DNA of 19,584 nucleotides from VAZQ01 sp036406655 (GCA_036406655.1 DASXAP010000346.1:1-19584), one strand, 5' to 3'; positions 1-7,213 are shown, counted from the stretch's first letter. Notes: generated by a model from the letters alone, not told the origin. Translations and numbers: made by a program.

Positions 1-1
1 G

Positions 2-151
2 ATCCTGAAGATGGACGCTACCCGGCAATTCCTCGACCGCACGCATGCCGCGCCGTTCCCCGGCAACGCCGCCGATCTCGCCGCCTTCCTGCCCAGGGAA
101 ATCGCGCGCTGGGCGGAGCTCGCAAAGCTTGCGAAGATACAACCGCAGTGA
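2..151 (+). CDS. Bug/TctC-family tripartite tricarboxylate transporter solute-binding protein, C-terminal end only
   Basis: Only the last 49 codons are inside the window; the frame is open from the first base and ends in TGA. The translation has the layout of the end of Bug/TctC periplasmic binding proteins: a short segment with AAPFPG, then an amphipathic helix (DLAAFLPREIARWAEL) and a short tail ending in KIQPQ. Members of this family bind carboxylates or other small organic acids in the periplasm and either feed TctAB-type permeases or act as orphan sensors. The ligand cannot be told from this fragment. It lies upstream of an ABC importer unit but belongs to a different transporter class and is separated from it by a palindromic repeat, so co-operation is not implied. 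The call rests on a short stretch. Confidence 0.6.
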   Translation: MLKMDATRQFLDRTHAAPFPGNAADLAAFLPREIARWAELAKLAKIQPQ

Positions 152-197
152 GCGAAGGGTGCCGCGCTACAGTCTCTTGCGACCAGATCCGAGCGTA

Positions 198-280
198 GTC
201 ATGGCCGGGCTTGTCCCGGCCATCCACGCCTTGCTTCGCCGAGGACAGACGTGGATGCGCGGGACAAGCCCGCGCATGAC
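198..280. repeat. Intergenic palindromic repeat, copy 1 (rhizobial type)
   Basis: An 83-bp element bounded by GTCATG and CATGAC. It holds two strong hairpins: a 9-bp stem with 5-nt loop at 201-223 and another at 255-277, joined by a CCACGCC/ACGTGG linker. A second copy of the same design lies at 14280-14360. Elements like this are scattered in intergenic DNA of Bradyrhizobium-like genomes and are often mistaken for small ORFs, because they translate to peptides such as MAGLVPAIHA. It ends 17 bp before the ABC ATPase start, so it lies in the leader or promoter region of that operon. Confidence 0.85.
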
Positions 281-297
281 TGAACGCAAATGAGCGA

Positions 298-1137
298 ATG
301 GGTTCTGCATCAGCGGCAGCGGCGGCGCGCATGGACGTCATCGTGGAAAACCTGTCGAAGCTGTGGGGCGGCAGCACCGGTGTCCTGGCGCTCGACCGCG
401 TCTCCCACCGGTTCCGCTCGCGGACCTTCAGCTGCATTCTCGGGCCGAGCGGCTGCGGCAAGAGCACGCTCATTCAGATCGTCGGCGGGCTCGAGGAAGC
501 GAGCGGCGGGCGCGTGCAGGTCCGCGATCCCGACCGCGCCGAGGTGCCGCAAGGGCTCGGGGCCGATTCGGTCATGGTCTGGCAGAATCTCAATCTGTTT
601 CCCTGGCGCAGCGTGATCGACAACATCGCCTTCGGGCTGGAGATGCGCGGAGTGCCGCGGCGGGAGCGCTATCAGCGTGCGCGCGCCCTCATTGCCTCGG
701 TGGGGCTGCGCGGCTTCGAGCGCCGCCTGCCCGGGCAGCTGTCGGGCGGCATGCGCCAGCGCGTGGCGCTCGCGCGCGCGCTCATCATGGAGCGGGCGAT
801 CCTGCTGATGGACGAGCCGTTCGCCGCCCTCGATGCGCAGACCAAGATCGTGATGCAGGAAGAGCTCTTGAAGATATTCGATCAGACCCACAAGACCGTG
901 CTGTTCGTCACCCATGCGATCGAGGAGGCGATCCTGCTCGGCGACGAGGTGGTGGTCATGACCGCGCGGCCGGGGCGGATCAAGGAGGTGCTGCCGATCG
1001 ACCTGCCGCGACCGCGCTCGCCGGAGATGATCAACTCCAAGCAGTTCGGCGCGCTGTTCGATCGCACGTTCCATCTCATCCGCGAGGAGGTCACGGCGGC
1101 GATGGCGCAGCAGGCGGCCATGGTGGCGGAGCAGTGA
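298..1137 (+). CDS. ABC transporter ATP-binding protein, nitrate/sulfonate/taurine (SsuB/TauB) type
   Basis: This is the cytosolic ATPase subunit that should power the permease encoded next to it. All nucleotide-binding motifs are visible, numbered from the 298 start: Walker A GPSGCGKST at 49-57, Q-loop Gln96 before NLFPW, signature LSGGMRQR at 148-155, Walker B ILLMDEP at 168-174, D-loop ALD at 177-179 and H-loop His206. The LFPW segment and short C-terminal tail fit the SsuB/TauB/NrtD group. At 279 residues it has the usual length. The start is uncertain: ATG at 298 adds an Ala-rich leader, whereas ATG at 331 (MDVIVENLSK) begins where family members usually begin; neither has a good Shine-Dalgarno sequence. 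Its stop overlaps the permease GTG start by 4 bp (GTGA), so the two are translationally coupled. Confidence 0.92.
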   Translation: MGSASAAAAARMDVIVENLSKLWGGSTGVLALDRVSHRFRSRTFSCILGPSGCGKSTLIQIVGGLEEASGGRVQVRDPDRAEVPQGLGADSVMVWQNLNLFPWRSVIDNIAFGLEMRGVPRRERYQRARALIASVGLRGFERRLPGQLSGGMRQRVALARALIMERAILLMDEPFAALDAQTKIVMQEELLKIFDQTHKTVLFVTHAIEEAILLGDEVVVMTARPGRIKEVLPIDLPRPRSPEMINSKQFGALFDRTFHLIREEVTAAMAQQAAMVAEQ

Positions 1138-1928
1138 GCAGGCGCGGGATCAGGAAGCTGGCGGGGCGCGCCGAAAAAGCTCTCCCCGCGCTCACCGTGG
1201 CGGTCTTCCTGCTGGCATGGGAGCTGGCGGTGCGCTGGCGGGGGATCGCGCCGATATTCCTTCCGGCGCCGAGCTCGATCGCGATCTACACGTGGCGGAT
1301 GCTCGCCGACGGGACGATGGAATATCATCTCGGCGTCACGCTCCTGCGCATCCTCGCGGGCTTTCTGGTCGCCGCCGTCACCGGGATCGCGCTCGGGCTG
1401 CTGATGGGCGCCTCGAGACTCGTTTCCCGCATCCTCGACATCTGGATCGCCGCGCTCTATCCGCTGCCGAAGATTTCCCTGATCCCGCTGCTGATCATCT
1501 GGCTCGGCACCGGCGAGGCCTATCGCATCGTCATCAGCGCGATAACCGCCTTCTTCCCCATCGTGATCAGCACCTATTCGGGCATCCGCCAGGTCGACCG
1601 CGGGCTGATCCTGGCTGCCCGCGACCTCGGCGCCAGCCCCCGGCAGGTGCAGCTCAAGATCGTCATCCCGGCGGCCATGCCCGGCATCCTCGCCGGGCTG
1701 CAGCTCGGGATGGGCGTCACCATCATCCTGATCGTCGCCGCCGAGATGATCGGCGGCTCGAGCCAGAGCGGGATGGGCTACCTGTTGATCTCGTCCGGGC
1801 AGGTGATGGAGACCGAGAAGGTTTTTGCCAGCCTGGTGGTGCTCGCGGTCATGGGAGCGGTTATCATGAAGGCGCAGCAATGGCTCGATCGCAGGATCGC
1901 GCCATGGGTCGTGCACGACACCCGATGA
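1134..1928 (+). CDS. ABC transporter permease, SsuC/TauC (BPD_transp_1) type
   Basis: This inner-membrane permease has 264 residues and about six membrane spans, beginning with PALTVAVFLLAWELAV near residue 18. The EAA loop that contacts the ATPase is clear at about 161-187 (AARDLGASPRQVQ followed by IVIPAAMPGILAGL). The segment LYPLPKISLIPLLIIWLG near 108-125 is characteristic of nitrate/sulfonate/taurine-type permeases. The GTG start is chosen because it overlaps the ATPase stop in the classic GTGA arrangement and gives a normal N-terminus; the frame is open upstream only as a shadow of the ATPase gene. It should form a homodimeric channel with two copies of the ATPase. Substrate specificity would be set by the binding proteins downstream. 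Confidence 0.92.
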   Translation: MSRRGIRKLAGRAEKALPALTVAVFLLAWELAVRWRGIAPIFLPAPSSIAIYTWRMLADGTMEYHLGVTLLRILAGFLVAAVTGIALGLLMGASRLVSRILDIWIAALYPLPKISLIPLLIIWLGTGEAYRIVISAITAFFPIVISTYSGIRQVDRGLILAARDLGASPRQVQLKIVIPAAMPGILAGLQLGMGVTIILIVAAEMIGGSSQSGMGYLLISSGQVMETEKVFASLVVLAVMGAVIMKAQQWLDRRIAPWVVHDTR

Positions 1929-1975
1929 AGCCGGCGGTGCCGGCGCTCGTGTCCGCGCAAGAAGAGGAGACGGCA

Positions 1976-3013
1976 ATGAACCTCCGTTGCATCCCTGCGC
2001 TCGCTTTCGCGCTCCTGTGCCTTTGCGGCCGCGGCGAGGCCGCAGATGTCGTGCGCGTGAGCGACGGTCCCTTCCTGTCGGGCGGCGGCTACTACATCGC
2101 GCGGGAGAAGGGATACTTCAGGAAGCTGGGCATCGAGATCCAGCATCGCGAGTTCATCGACGGGTCGCTCGCGGTTCCCGTGATCGTCTCCGGCGAGCTC
2201 GACATCTCCGGCATGACGGCGGCGGCGAGCCTGTTCAACAGCGTGGCCAAGGGCGCACCGCTCGTGGTCATCCTCGACCGCGGCAACAACCGCCCCGGCT
2301 ACGGCTACACCGTGACCAATGTCAGCAGCGAGATGCACGACCAGGGCGTCCGCTCGCTGGCCGACTTCGGCAAGCTCAAGGACAAGCGGGTGGGCGTGGG
2401 AGCGCTCGGCAGCATCAACCAGTACAACGTGGCGCTGGCGCTGGCCAAGGTGGGGCTCGATCCGGCCAGGGACGTGCGCTGGACCGTCAATGTCCCGCAG
2501 CCCGACCTGATGAAGATGCTCGGGCAGAAGCAGGTGGACGTGACCGACCTCGCCTATCAGTTCGGCTATTTCGCGCAGAACAACAAATGGGGCCCCATGA
2601 TCGCCACCGGCGACGAGGTTGCCCCCGGCACCGCCATCGCCATGTTCGCCGTGCGCAACGACTACCTCAAGGCGCACCGCGACGTGGTGATCCGCTGGTC
2701 GATGGCGTATCTGCAGGGAGTGAAGGAGTTCAACGCCGCTGCCGTTGCCCCCGACAAGCATCCCGACATCGTCGACATCCTGGCGCGCACCACCGCGCTG
2801 AACAAGCCCGAGCTGATCAAGGCGATCGCCCCGCATTGGAGCTACGTCAACGAGGACGGCGCCCCGCCCGTCGAGTCGATCATGACGATGCAGGACTTCT
2901 GGAGCGGCAAGGACTTCCATTTCGTCGAGAGCAAGGTCACCCGCGAGCAGCTGTTCGACCTGTCGGTGGCCAAGGAAGCAAAAGCGCGTCTCGATCGTGA
3001 GAAGCCGTTCTGA
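1976..3013 (+). CDS. ABC transporter substrate-binding protein 1, NMT1/THI5-like (SsuA/TauA superfamily)
   Basis: A periplasmic binding protein of 345 residues. It begins with a Sec signal peptide (MNLRCIPALAFALLCLCG, probable cleavage after GEA). The mature part starts like NMT1/SsuA proteins: a ligand-facing GGYYIAREKGYFRKLGI segment, then DGSLAVPVIVSGELDISG. The ATG at 1976 is chosen because GAAGAGGAGA lies just upstream and the signal peptide begins there; an in-frame ATG at 1925 overlapping the permease stop would add 17 residues. It is paralogous to the product of 4466-5530: both have GSINQY, VPQPD, LGQKQVDV, PDKH, APHW and QDFW in the same order. The ligand is unknown. Related proteins bind nitrate, alkanesulfonates, aromatic sulfonates or pyrimidines, and none of these can be singled out here. 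Confidence 0.88.
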   Translation: MNLRCIPALAFALLCLCGRGEAADVVRVSDGPFLSGGGYYIAREKGYFRKLGIEIQHREFIDGSLAVPVIVSGELDISGMTAAASLFNSVAKGAPLVVILDRGNNRPGYGYTVTNVSSEMHDQGVRSLADFGKLKDKRVGVGALGSINQYNVALALAKVGLDPARDVRWTVNVPQPDLMKMLGQKQVDVTDLAYQFGYFAQNNKWGPMIATGDEVAPGTAIAMFAVRNDYLKAHRDVVIRWSMAYLQGVKEFNAAAVAPDKHPDIVDILARTTALNKPELIKAIAPHWSYVNEDGAPPVESIMTMQDFWSGKDFHFVESKVTREQLFDLSVAKEAKARLDREKPF

Positions 3014-3023
3014 GCCCACGGCC

Positions 3024-4469
3024 ATGGGCAGGGTGCTGATCAAGAACGGTTACGTGGTGACCGTGGACCGCAGGCGAAACGTGTACCCCGGCGGATTTGT
3101 CCTGCTCGACGGCAACAGGATCGAAAGCGTCGGCGACGCCGCGGAGCTGCCGAAGCAACCTGTCGACCGCACGATCGACGCGCGCGGGATGATCGTCATC
3201 CCCGGCCTGATCAACGTCCATCAGCATTTCTACTATCATCTGTTCAAGGGCCTGGGACACGGTCTCCTGCTCGAGGACTGGTTCCCCCACCTCGTCTTCC
3301 CGGTGCTGCCGCACCTCACCGACGACGACATGGAGCTCACCTCCTACCTCGCCGGCATCGAGATGCTCTCCACCGGAACGACGTGCTGCCTCAATCACCT
3401 GCGCACCACGACGAGCGAGGCGCTGCTCGAGCGCATCACCGCGCCTACGGCCGAGCTCGGCTTCCGGCAGGTCGTCGGCAAGGAGGTCCAGTGCCGGCTG
3501 CCCGGCAATCCGCGCCATCCGCGCGACCTCGCCGAGGAGATCGCCCATGTCGAGGACCTGATCCCGAGATGGAGGCGCGCGCATGACGGGCTCACCCGGC
3601 TCTGCCTGGTCGCGGAATGCACTTCCGTGTTCGTCGAGCAGAGGCTGACCTCGGAGCAGCTGCTGATCGAGAGCAAGCGGCTCGCCGACCGGCATGGAAT
3701 GAAGCTCGCCGCGCATATCTCCGGAGGGACGCTCTCTTTCGACAAGAGCTATCTGCAGCTCCTGCGCAAGACCGGGCAGACCGACACGCAGATGCTGATG
3801 CAGCTCGGCCTGCTCGACGCCTCCTGGATCCTGGTGCACGGCATCAACTGCACCCCGATCGACCTGCGCCTCATCGCCGACAGCGGCGCGAGCCTGGTCT
3901 ACTGCCCCACCAGCGAGGCGATGCGCGGCGGCGGCATCGGACCCGCCGCCGCAGCGGTCATGGCCGGCGTCAACGTCGCGCTCGGCTCGGACGGGCCGAT
4001 GGTCGACGACTCCGTGGACATGATCGAGCAGATGAAGGCCTGCTCGTTCCTGCAGGGGGTCAAGCATCTCGATCCGACGATCATGCCGGTCGAGCGCTGC
4101 CTGGAGATGGCGACCATCAACGCCGCCTGCGCGCTCGGGCTCGACGGCGAGATCGGCTCGCTCGAGCCCGGCAAGCTCGCGGACGTGGCCGTGTTCGATC
4201 TCGACACGCCGCATTCGACCCCGGCGACCAATCCCATAGCAAGCCTCGTCTGCTCGGCGCGCGGGCCCGACGCGCATACGGTCTTCGTCGACGGCCGCGA
4301 CGTGGTCCGCGCGCACAGGCTGACGGGCCTTCCTGACCTCAAGCCGCTGTTCGCGCGCGCGCGTGCCCGCGCGCAGGAGATCGTGGCAAAGGCCGGACTG
4401 GCCGATCGGGCGAAATCCTGCTGGCTCAGGCCGGCTCCGGCGGAGATCGAGAGGACCATGGCACCATGA
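3024..4469 (+). CDS. Amidohydrolase of the ATZ/TRZ (COG0402) type, lacking the usual HxxE glutamate
   Basis: A 481-residue cytosolic protein (no signal peptide) of the metal-dependent amidohydrolase superfamily. The N-terminal beta-sandwich part (LIKNGYVVTVD) leads into PGLINVHQHF, with metal ligands His66 and His68. Further ligands are His231 in AAHISGG, His272 in LVHGIN and Asp323 in LGSDGP, in the order and spacing of the AtzA/TrzN/deaminase group. CPTSEAMRGGGIGP corresponds to the family's CPxSN...G segment. The C-terminal LEPGKLADVAVFDLD strand closes the sandwich. The catalytic Glu normally found three residues after the third His (HxxE) is Gly234 here. The likely role is hydrolysis of a C-N bond, or another leaving group, in the imported compound, but the reaction is not predictable. 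The gene starts 10 bp after binding protein 1 and its stop overlaps the start of binding protein 2 (ATGA). Confidence 0.85.
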   Translation: MGRVLIKNGYVVTVDRRRNVYPGGFVLLDGNRIESVGDAAELPKQPVDRTIDARGMIVIPGLINVHQHFYYHLFKGLGHGLLLEDWFPHLVFPVLPHLTDDDMELTSYLAGIEMLSTGTTCCLNHLRTTTSEALLERITAPTAELGFRQVVGKEVQCRLPGNPRHPRDLAEEIAHVEDLIPRWRRAHDGLTRLCLVAECTSVFVEQRLTSEQLLIESKRLADRHGMKLAAHISGGTLSFDKSYLQLLRKTGQTDTQMLMQLGLLDASWILVHGINCTPIDLRLIADSGASLVYCPTSEAMRGGGIGPAAAAVMAGVNVALGSDGPMVDDSVDMIEQMKACSFLQGVKHLDPTIMPVERCLEMATINAACALGLDGEIGSLEPGKLADVAVFDLDTPHSTPATNPIASLVCSARGPDAHTVFVDGRDVVRAHRLTGLPDLKPLFARARARAQEIVAKAGLADRAKSCWLRPAPAEIERTMAP

Positions 4470-5530
4470 AGACACTGTCTCGCAGGTCGTTCGCAGCCAT
4501 TTCCGGCAGCGCCGGGCTCGGCTGCTTCGCCGGCGCTCGCGGAGCGCTCGCGCAGGCAACCGAGCCGCTCAATATCGGGCTCTCGCCGTTCATCAACCAG
4601 GCAACGATCTTCCTCGCCAACGAGCTCGGCTACTTCGCCAAGATGGGCCTGGACATCCGCATGAAGATCTTCATGGACGGCGCGCTGGTCGTCGCGCCGA
4701 TGCTGTCCGGCGAGATCGACATCGGCATCATGACGCCCAATGCCGGCTTCTTCAATTCGCTGCAGCGGGGCGCGCCGTTTCGCGCCTTCCTCTGCAACGG
4801 CCAGGGACGGCGCGGTCGCGCCGTCACCGCCGTGGTGATCCGCAGCGACCATTACGATGCCGGCATCACCACGCTGGCCGACCTCGCCAGGCTCAAGGGC
4901 AAGACCGCCGCGGTCGGGGCGGCGGGCAGCATCAACCAGTACGGGCTCGGCTCCGCGCTCAAGCTCGCCGGTCTCGATCCGGTGCACGACGTGCAATGGC
5001 AGACCTCGGTGCCACAGCCCGACATCGTCAAGCAGCTCGGGCAGAAGCAGGTCGACGTCGCGGAGATCACCTATCACCTCGCCTATCTCGCGCAGAAGCA
5101 GGGCTTCTCCCGCATCCTGTTCTCGCGCGACGAGATTCTCCCGGATTCGCAGGTGGCGATCCACACCGTTCGCGACGAGATGCGGGAGCGGCGGCGGGAC
5201 ACGGTGGTCCGCTACGCCATGGCCTGCATCCACGCCGGCCGCCTGTTCAACCGGGTTGCCGGCGATCCCGACAAGCATGCCGACATGCTCAAGCTGATCG
5301 TGAAGTCGATCCTGCCGCGGGACGAGGCCCTGCTGAAGGCGGTCGCTCCGCACTGGGAATGGATCGCCGAGGACGGCATGCCCAACATCGCCTCGATCAT
5401 GGCGCAGCAGGACTTCTGGGCCGACACGTTCATGATGGTCCAGCACAAGGTGGCGCAGGAGCGGGTGATCGACACGAGCATCGCGCGGGACGCGGTTGAG
5501 CGGCTGGCCGCGGAAAAGCCGTTCGGCTGA
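4466..5530 (+). CDS. ABC transporter substrate-binding protein 2, NMT1/THI5-like, Tat-exported
   Basis: A 354-residue periplasmic binding protein paralogous to the one at 1976-3013. The N-terminus carries a twin-arginine signal (S-R-R-S-F at 5-9, then a Gly/Ala-rich hydrophobic stretch ending ALAQA). Binding protein 1 instead has a Sec signal, so the pair probably uses two export routes. Shared landmarks with the paralogue include ELGYFAKMGLDI, GSINQY, VPQPDIVKQLGQKQVDV, DPDKH, AVAPHW and QQDFW. The ATG overlaps the amidohydrolase stop by 4 bp, implying coupled translation. No second ATPase or permease follows, so this protein presumably shares the upstream transporter with its paralogue, perhaps for a related ligand. 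Alternatively, it could act as a periplasmic sensor or scavenger. Confidence 0.87.
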   Translation: MKTLSRRSFAAISGSAGLGCFAGARGALAQATEPLNIGLSPFINQATIFLANELGYFAKMGLDIRMKIFMDGALVVAPMLSGEIDIGIMTPNAGFFNSLQRGAPFRAFLCNGQGRRGRAVTAVVIRSDHYDAGITTLADLARLKGKTAAVGAAGSINQYGLGSALKLAGLDPVHDVQWQTSVPQPDIVKQLGQKQVDVAEITYHLAYLAQKQGFSRILFSRDEILPDSQVAIHTVRDEMRERRRDTVVRYAMACIHAGRLFNRVAGDPDKHADMLKLIVKSILPRDEALLKAVAPHWEWIAEDGMPNIASIMAQQDFWADTFMMVQHKVAQERVIDTSIARDAVERLAAEKPFG

Positions 5531-5542
5531 CCGGCGCCGCGC

Positions 5543-5568
5543 GAAGGCGGGCCGGGATTTCCGCCTTC
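5543..5568. terminator. Hairpin between convergent genes, possible bidirectional terminator
   Basis: GAAGGCGG (5543-5550) and CCGCCTTC (5561-5568) form a perfect 8-bp stem with a 10-nt loop, in the 41-bp gap between the end of binding protein 2 and the end of hemN, which converge. No T-tract follows on either strand, so intrinsic termination is inferred from position only. Confidence 0.4.
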
Positions 5569-5571
5569 CGC

Positions 5572-6915
5572 CTACACGGCGATCGAGTGGCGAGCGCGGC
5601 CTTGCGCGAGATGGGCATCGAACGCCGCCGCGACGAGGCGAACGAACGGCCGCCCTTGCTCGGTCACCGCGACCCGCCGCCCCTCGAGGCGGACCAGCCC
5701 CTCGGCTTCGAGCGGGGCGAGCGCCGCAAGCTCCGCGGCGAAGGCGCCGCTGATGCGTCCGGCCGCGGAGAAATGCGCCAGATCCACGGCGAAGTCGCAC
5801 ATCAGCCGCTCGATGACCGCGCCGCGAACGCGGTCATCCTCGGACAGCACGAGGCCGCGCACCGTCGCAAGCCGTCCGGCGGAGATCGCGCGTGCATAGC
5901 CCGCCACATCGGGGGCGTTCTGGACGAAACCTCCCGCAAGACGCCCGATCGCCGAGGCGCCGAAGCCGATCAAGGCTTCCGCGGCGTCGGTCGTGTAGCC
6001 CTGAAAATTGCGATGCAGGCGGCCGCTCCTCGCCGCGGCGGCGAGCTCGTCATCCGCCTGGGCGAAATGATCGAGGCCGATGTGCTCATAGCCGAGGCCG
6101 ACCAGCACCTCCCGCGCCGCTTCTGCCTGCCGCAGGCGTTCCGCCGCGCCAGGGAGCCTGCTCGCATCGATCAGCCGCTGATGCGTCTTGAGCCACGGCA
6201 CATGCGCATAACCGAAATAGGCGAGCCGCTGCGGAGCGAGCGAAACGGCGAGCGCTGCGCTGCGCCGGACATCGCCGACGGTCTGCCCGGGCAGGCCGTA
6301 CATGAGGTCGAGATTGATCCGCTCGATCCCGGCTTCGCGCAGCCGCAGCACCGCCTCCCGGACCGTCTCGAACGGCTGCACGCGCCCGATCGCCTGCTGC
6401 ACGGCGGGGTTGAAGTCCTGAGCTCCCAGGCTCGCCCGGCTCACCCCGATCCCGGCCAGGACCCGTGCCAGCTCGTCGGTGACGTAGCGAGGATCGAGCT
6501 CGATCGCATGCTCGAAGCTGGCGGCGACCTCGAAGCGCTCGCACACCCTGCCGAACAGCTCGGCAAGCCGCCGCTCGCCAAGAATGGAGGGGGTGCCGCC
6601 TCCCCAATGCAGATGCACGACCTTGCCGCCGCCGAGCTGGCGGGCGACCAAGGCAATCTCTCCGGTGAGCTTCTCCGCATAGGTCTCGATGGGAGCACGT
6701 TGCCGCACCGCCTTGGTATGGCATCCGCAATAGTGGCAGAGCCGGGCGCAGAAAGGGACATGGACGTAGAACGACAGCGTCGAGCTGCGCGAGAGCGACG
6801 ACAGCCAGCAGGCATAGTCGTTGCCGCCGACCGCCGGGCTGAAATGCGGCGCGGTCGGATAGGACGTGTATCTCGGAACCGAAAGCTCGGCGAGCGCACG
6901 GGCTTGATCGCTCAT
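5572..6915 (-). CDS. hemN: Oxygen-independent coproporphyrinogen III oxidase (dehydrogenase), radical SAM
   Basis: HemN converts coproporphyrinogen III to protoporphyrinogen IX without oxygen, using S-adenosylmethionine and a [4Fe-4S] cluster, in cytosolic haem synthesis. The 447-residue protein begins with the HemN-specific PRYTSYPTAPHF segment (14-25), which separates it from the HemW relatives. The radical SAM cysteines follow as CxxxCxxC at Cys56, Cys60 and Cys63, with the extra HemN Cys65. Next come HLHWGGGTPS, the ELDPRYV and LGAQDFNPAVQ segments, LDLMYGLPGQT and HFAQADDELA. Length matches the family (about 450). The ATG at 6915 is the only sensible start, but no Shine-Dalgarno sequence precedes it (TTTCCGCCATTTGTCGCTGTC). 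A perfect FNR/FixK box at 6952-6965 predicts induction under low oxygen. Confidence 0.96.
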   Translation of the reverse strand: MSDQARALAELSVPRYTSYPTAPHFSPAVGGNDYACWLSSLSRSSTLSFYVHVPFCARLCHYCGCHTKAVRQRAPIETYAEKLTGEIALVARQLGGGKVVHLHWGGGTPSILGERRLAELFGRVCERFEVAASFEHAIELDPRYVTDELARVLAGIGVSRASLGAQDFNPAVQQAIGRVQPFETVREAVLRLREAGIERINLDLMYGLPGQTVGDVRRSAALAVSLAPQRLAYFGYAHVPWLKTHQRLIDASRLPGAAERLRQAEAAREVLVGLGYEHIGLDHFAQADDELAAAARSGRLHRNFQGYTTDAAEALIGFGASAIGRLAGGFVQNAPDVAGYARAISAGRLATVRGLVLSEDDRVRGAVIERLMCDFAVDLAHFSAAGRISGAFAAELAALAPLEAEGLVRLEGRRVAVTEQGRPFVRLVAAAFDAHLAQGRARHSIAV

Positions 6916-6951
6916 GACAGCGACAAATGGCGGAAAGCGATCCGCCCGGCC

Positions 6952-6965
6952 TTGATCCTGATCAA
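6952..6965 (-). promoter_or_regulatory. FNR/FixK/Anr-type binding site (anaerobox) upstream of hemN
   Basis: TTGATCCTGATCAA is a perfect match to the palindromic consensus TTGAT-N4-ATCAA. Its centre (6958.5) is 43.5 bp upstream of the first base of the hemN ATG. Rhizobial and other proteobacterial hemN genes are known FNR/FixK/Anr targets, so oxygen-responsive activation is the natural reading. With the usual activator position of -41.5, transcription would begin about 2 nt before the start codon. Confidence 0.88.
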
Positions 6966-7054
6966 GCTCCCGGCGCGCCGCGCCCGGCAGGGCCGGACCT
7001 GCGCTAACAAGCGCGTTCCGGTCGAATTGACGCACATCGGTGCAGCGGGCGCCA

Positions 7055-7213
7055 ACCCTCCCCTGGAAGGGGAGGGTCGCGAAGCCACCGAGCGCTTGCG
7101 CAAGGTGGCGAGCGGGGTGGGGTGAGCTCGTCGCAAACATGCCGACCCGGCTTTCACCCCACCCCGGCGCCGCGCAAGAGCGCGTCGCCGACCCTCCCCT
7201 TTCAGGGGAGGGT
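7055..7213. repeat. Composite inverted repeat: two head-to-head copies of a rhizobial intergenic element
   Basis: The ends are two near-identical 23-bp palindromes, ACCCTCCCCT-N3-AGGGGAGGGT, at 7055-7077 and 7191-7213. Inside, GGGGTGGGGTGA (7114-7125) is the exact inverse of TCACCCCACCCC (7154-7165), and each arm also carries a CTTGCGC motif. The whole is therefore two diverged copies of one element in inverted orientation, able to fold into a large cruciform or a pair of hairpins. It fills about half of the 344-bp gap between asnS and hemN (6916-7259) and may also end asnS transcription. The rest of that gap holds the FNR box and nothing else recognised. Confidence 0.8.

Noticed and set aside
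45..293. Small plus-strand frame containing MAGLVPAIHA
   Set aside because: This peptide is the translation of the palindromic repeat and the frame overlaps the binding-protein tail in another frame.
4350..4378. Alternating GC tract as a possible Z-DNA or regulatory element
   Set aside because: It encodes an Ala-Arg helix segment in the amidohydrolase and is explained by codon use.
2937..4559. Long open frame (540 codons) on the minus strand across the amidohydrolase gene
   Set aside because: Translation is low-complexity and Arg/Asp/Ala-rich with no motifs; it is the antisense shadow of a clearly coding GC-rich gene.
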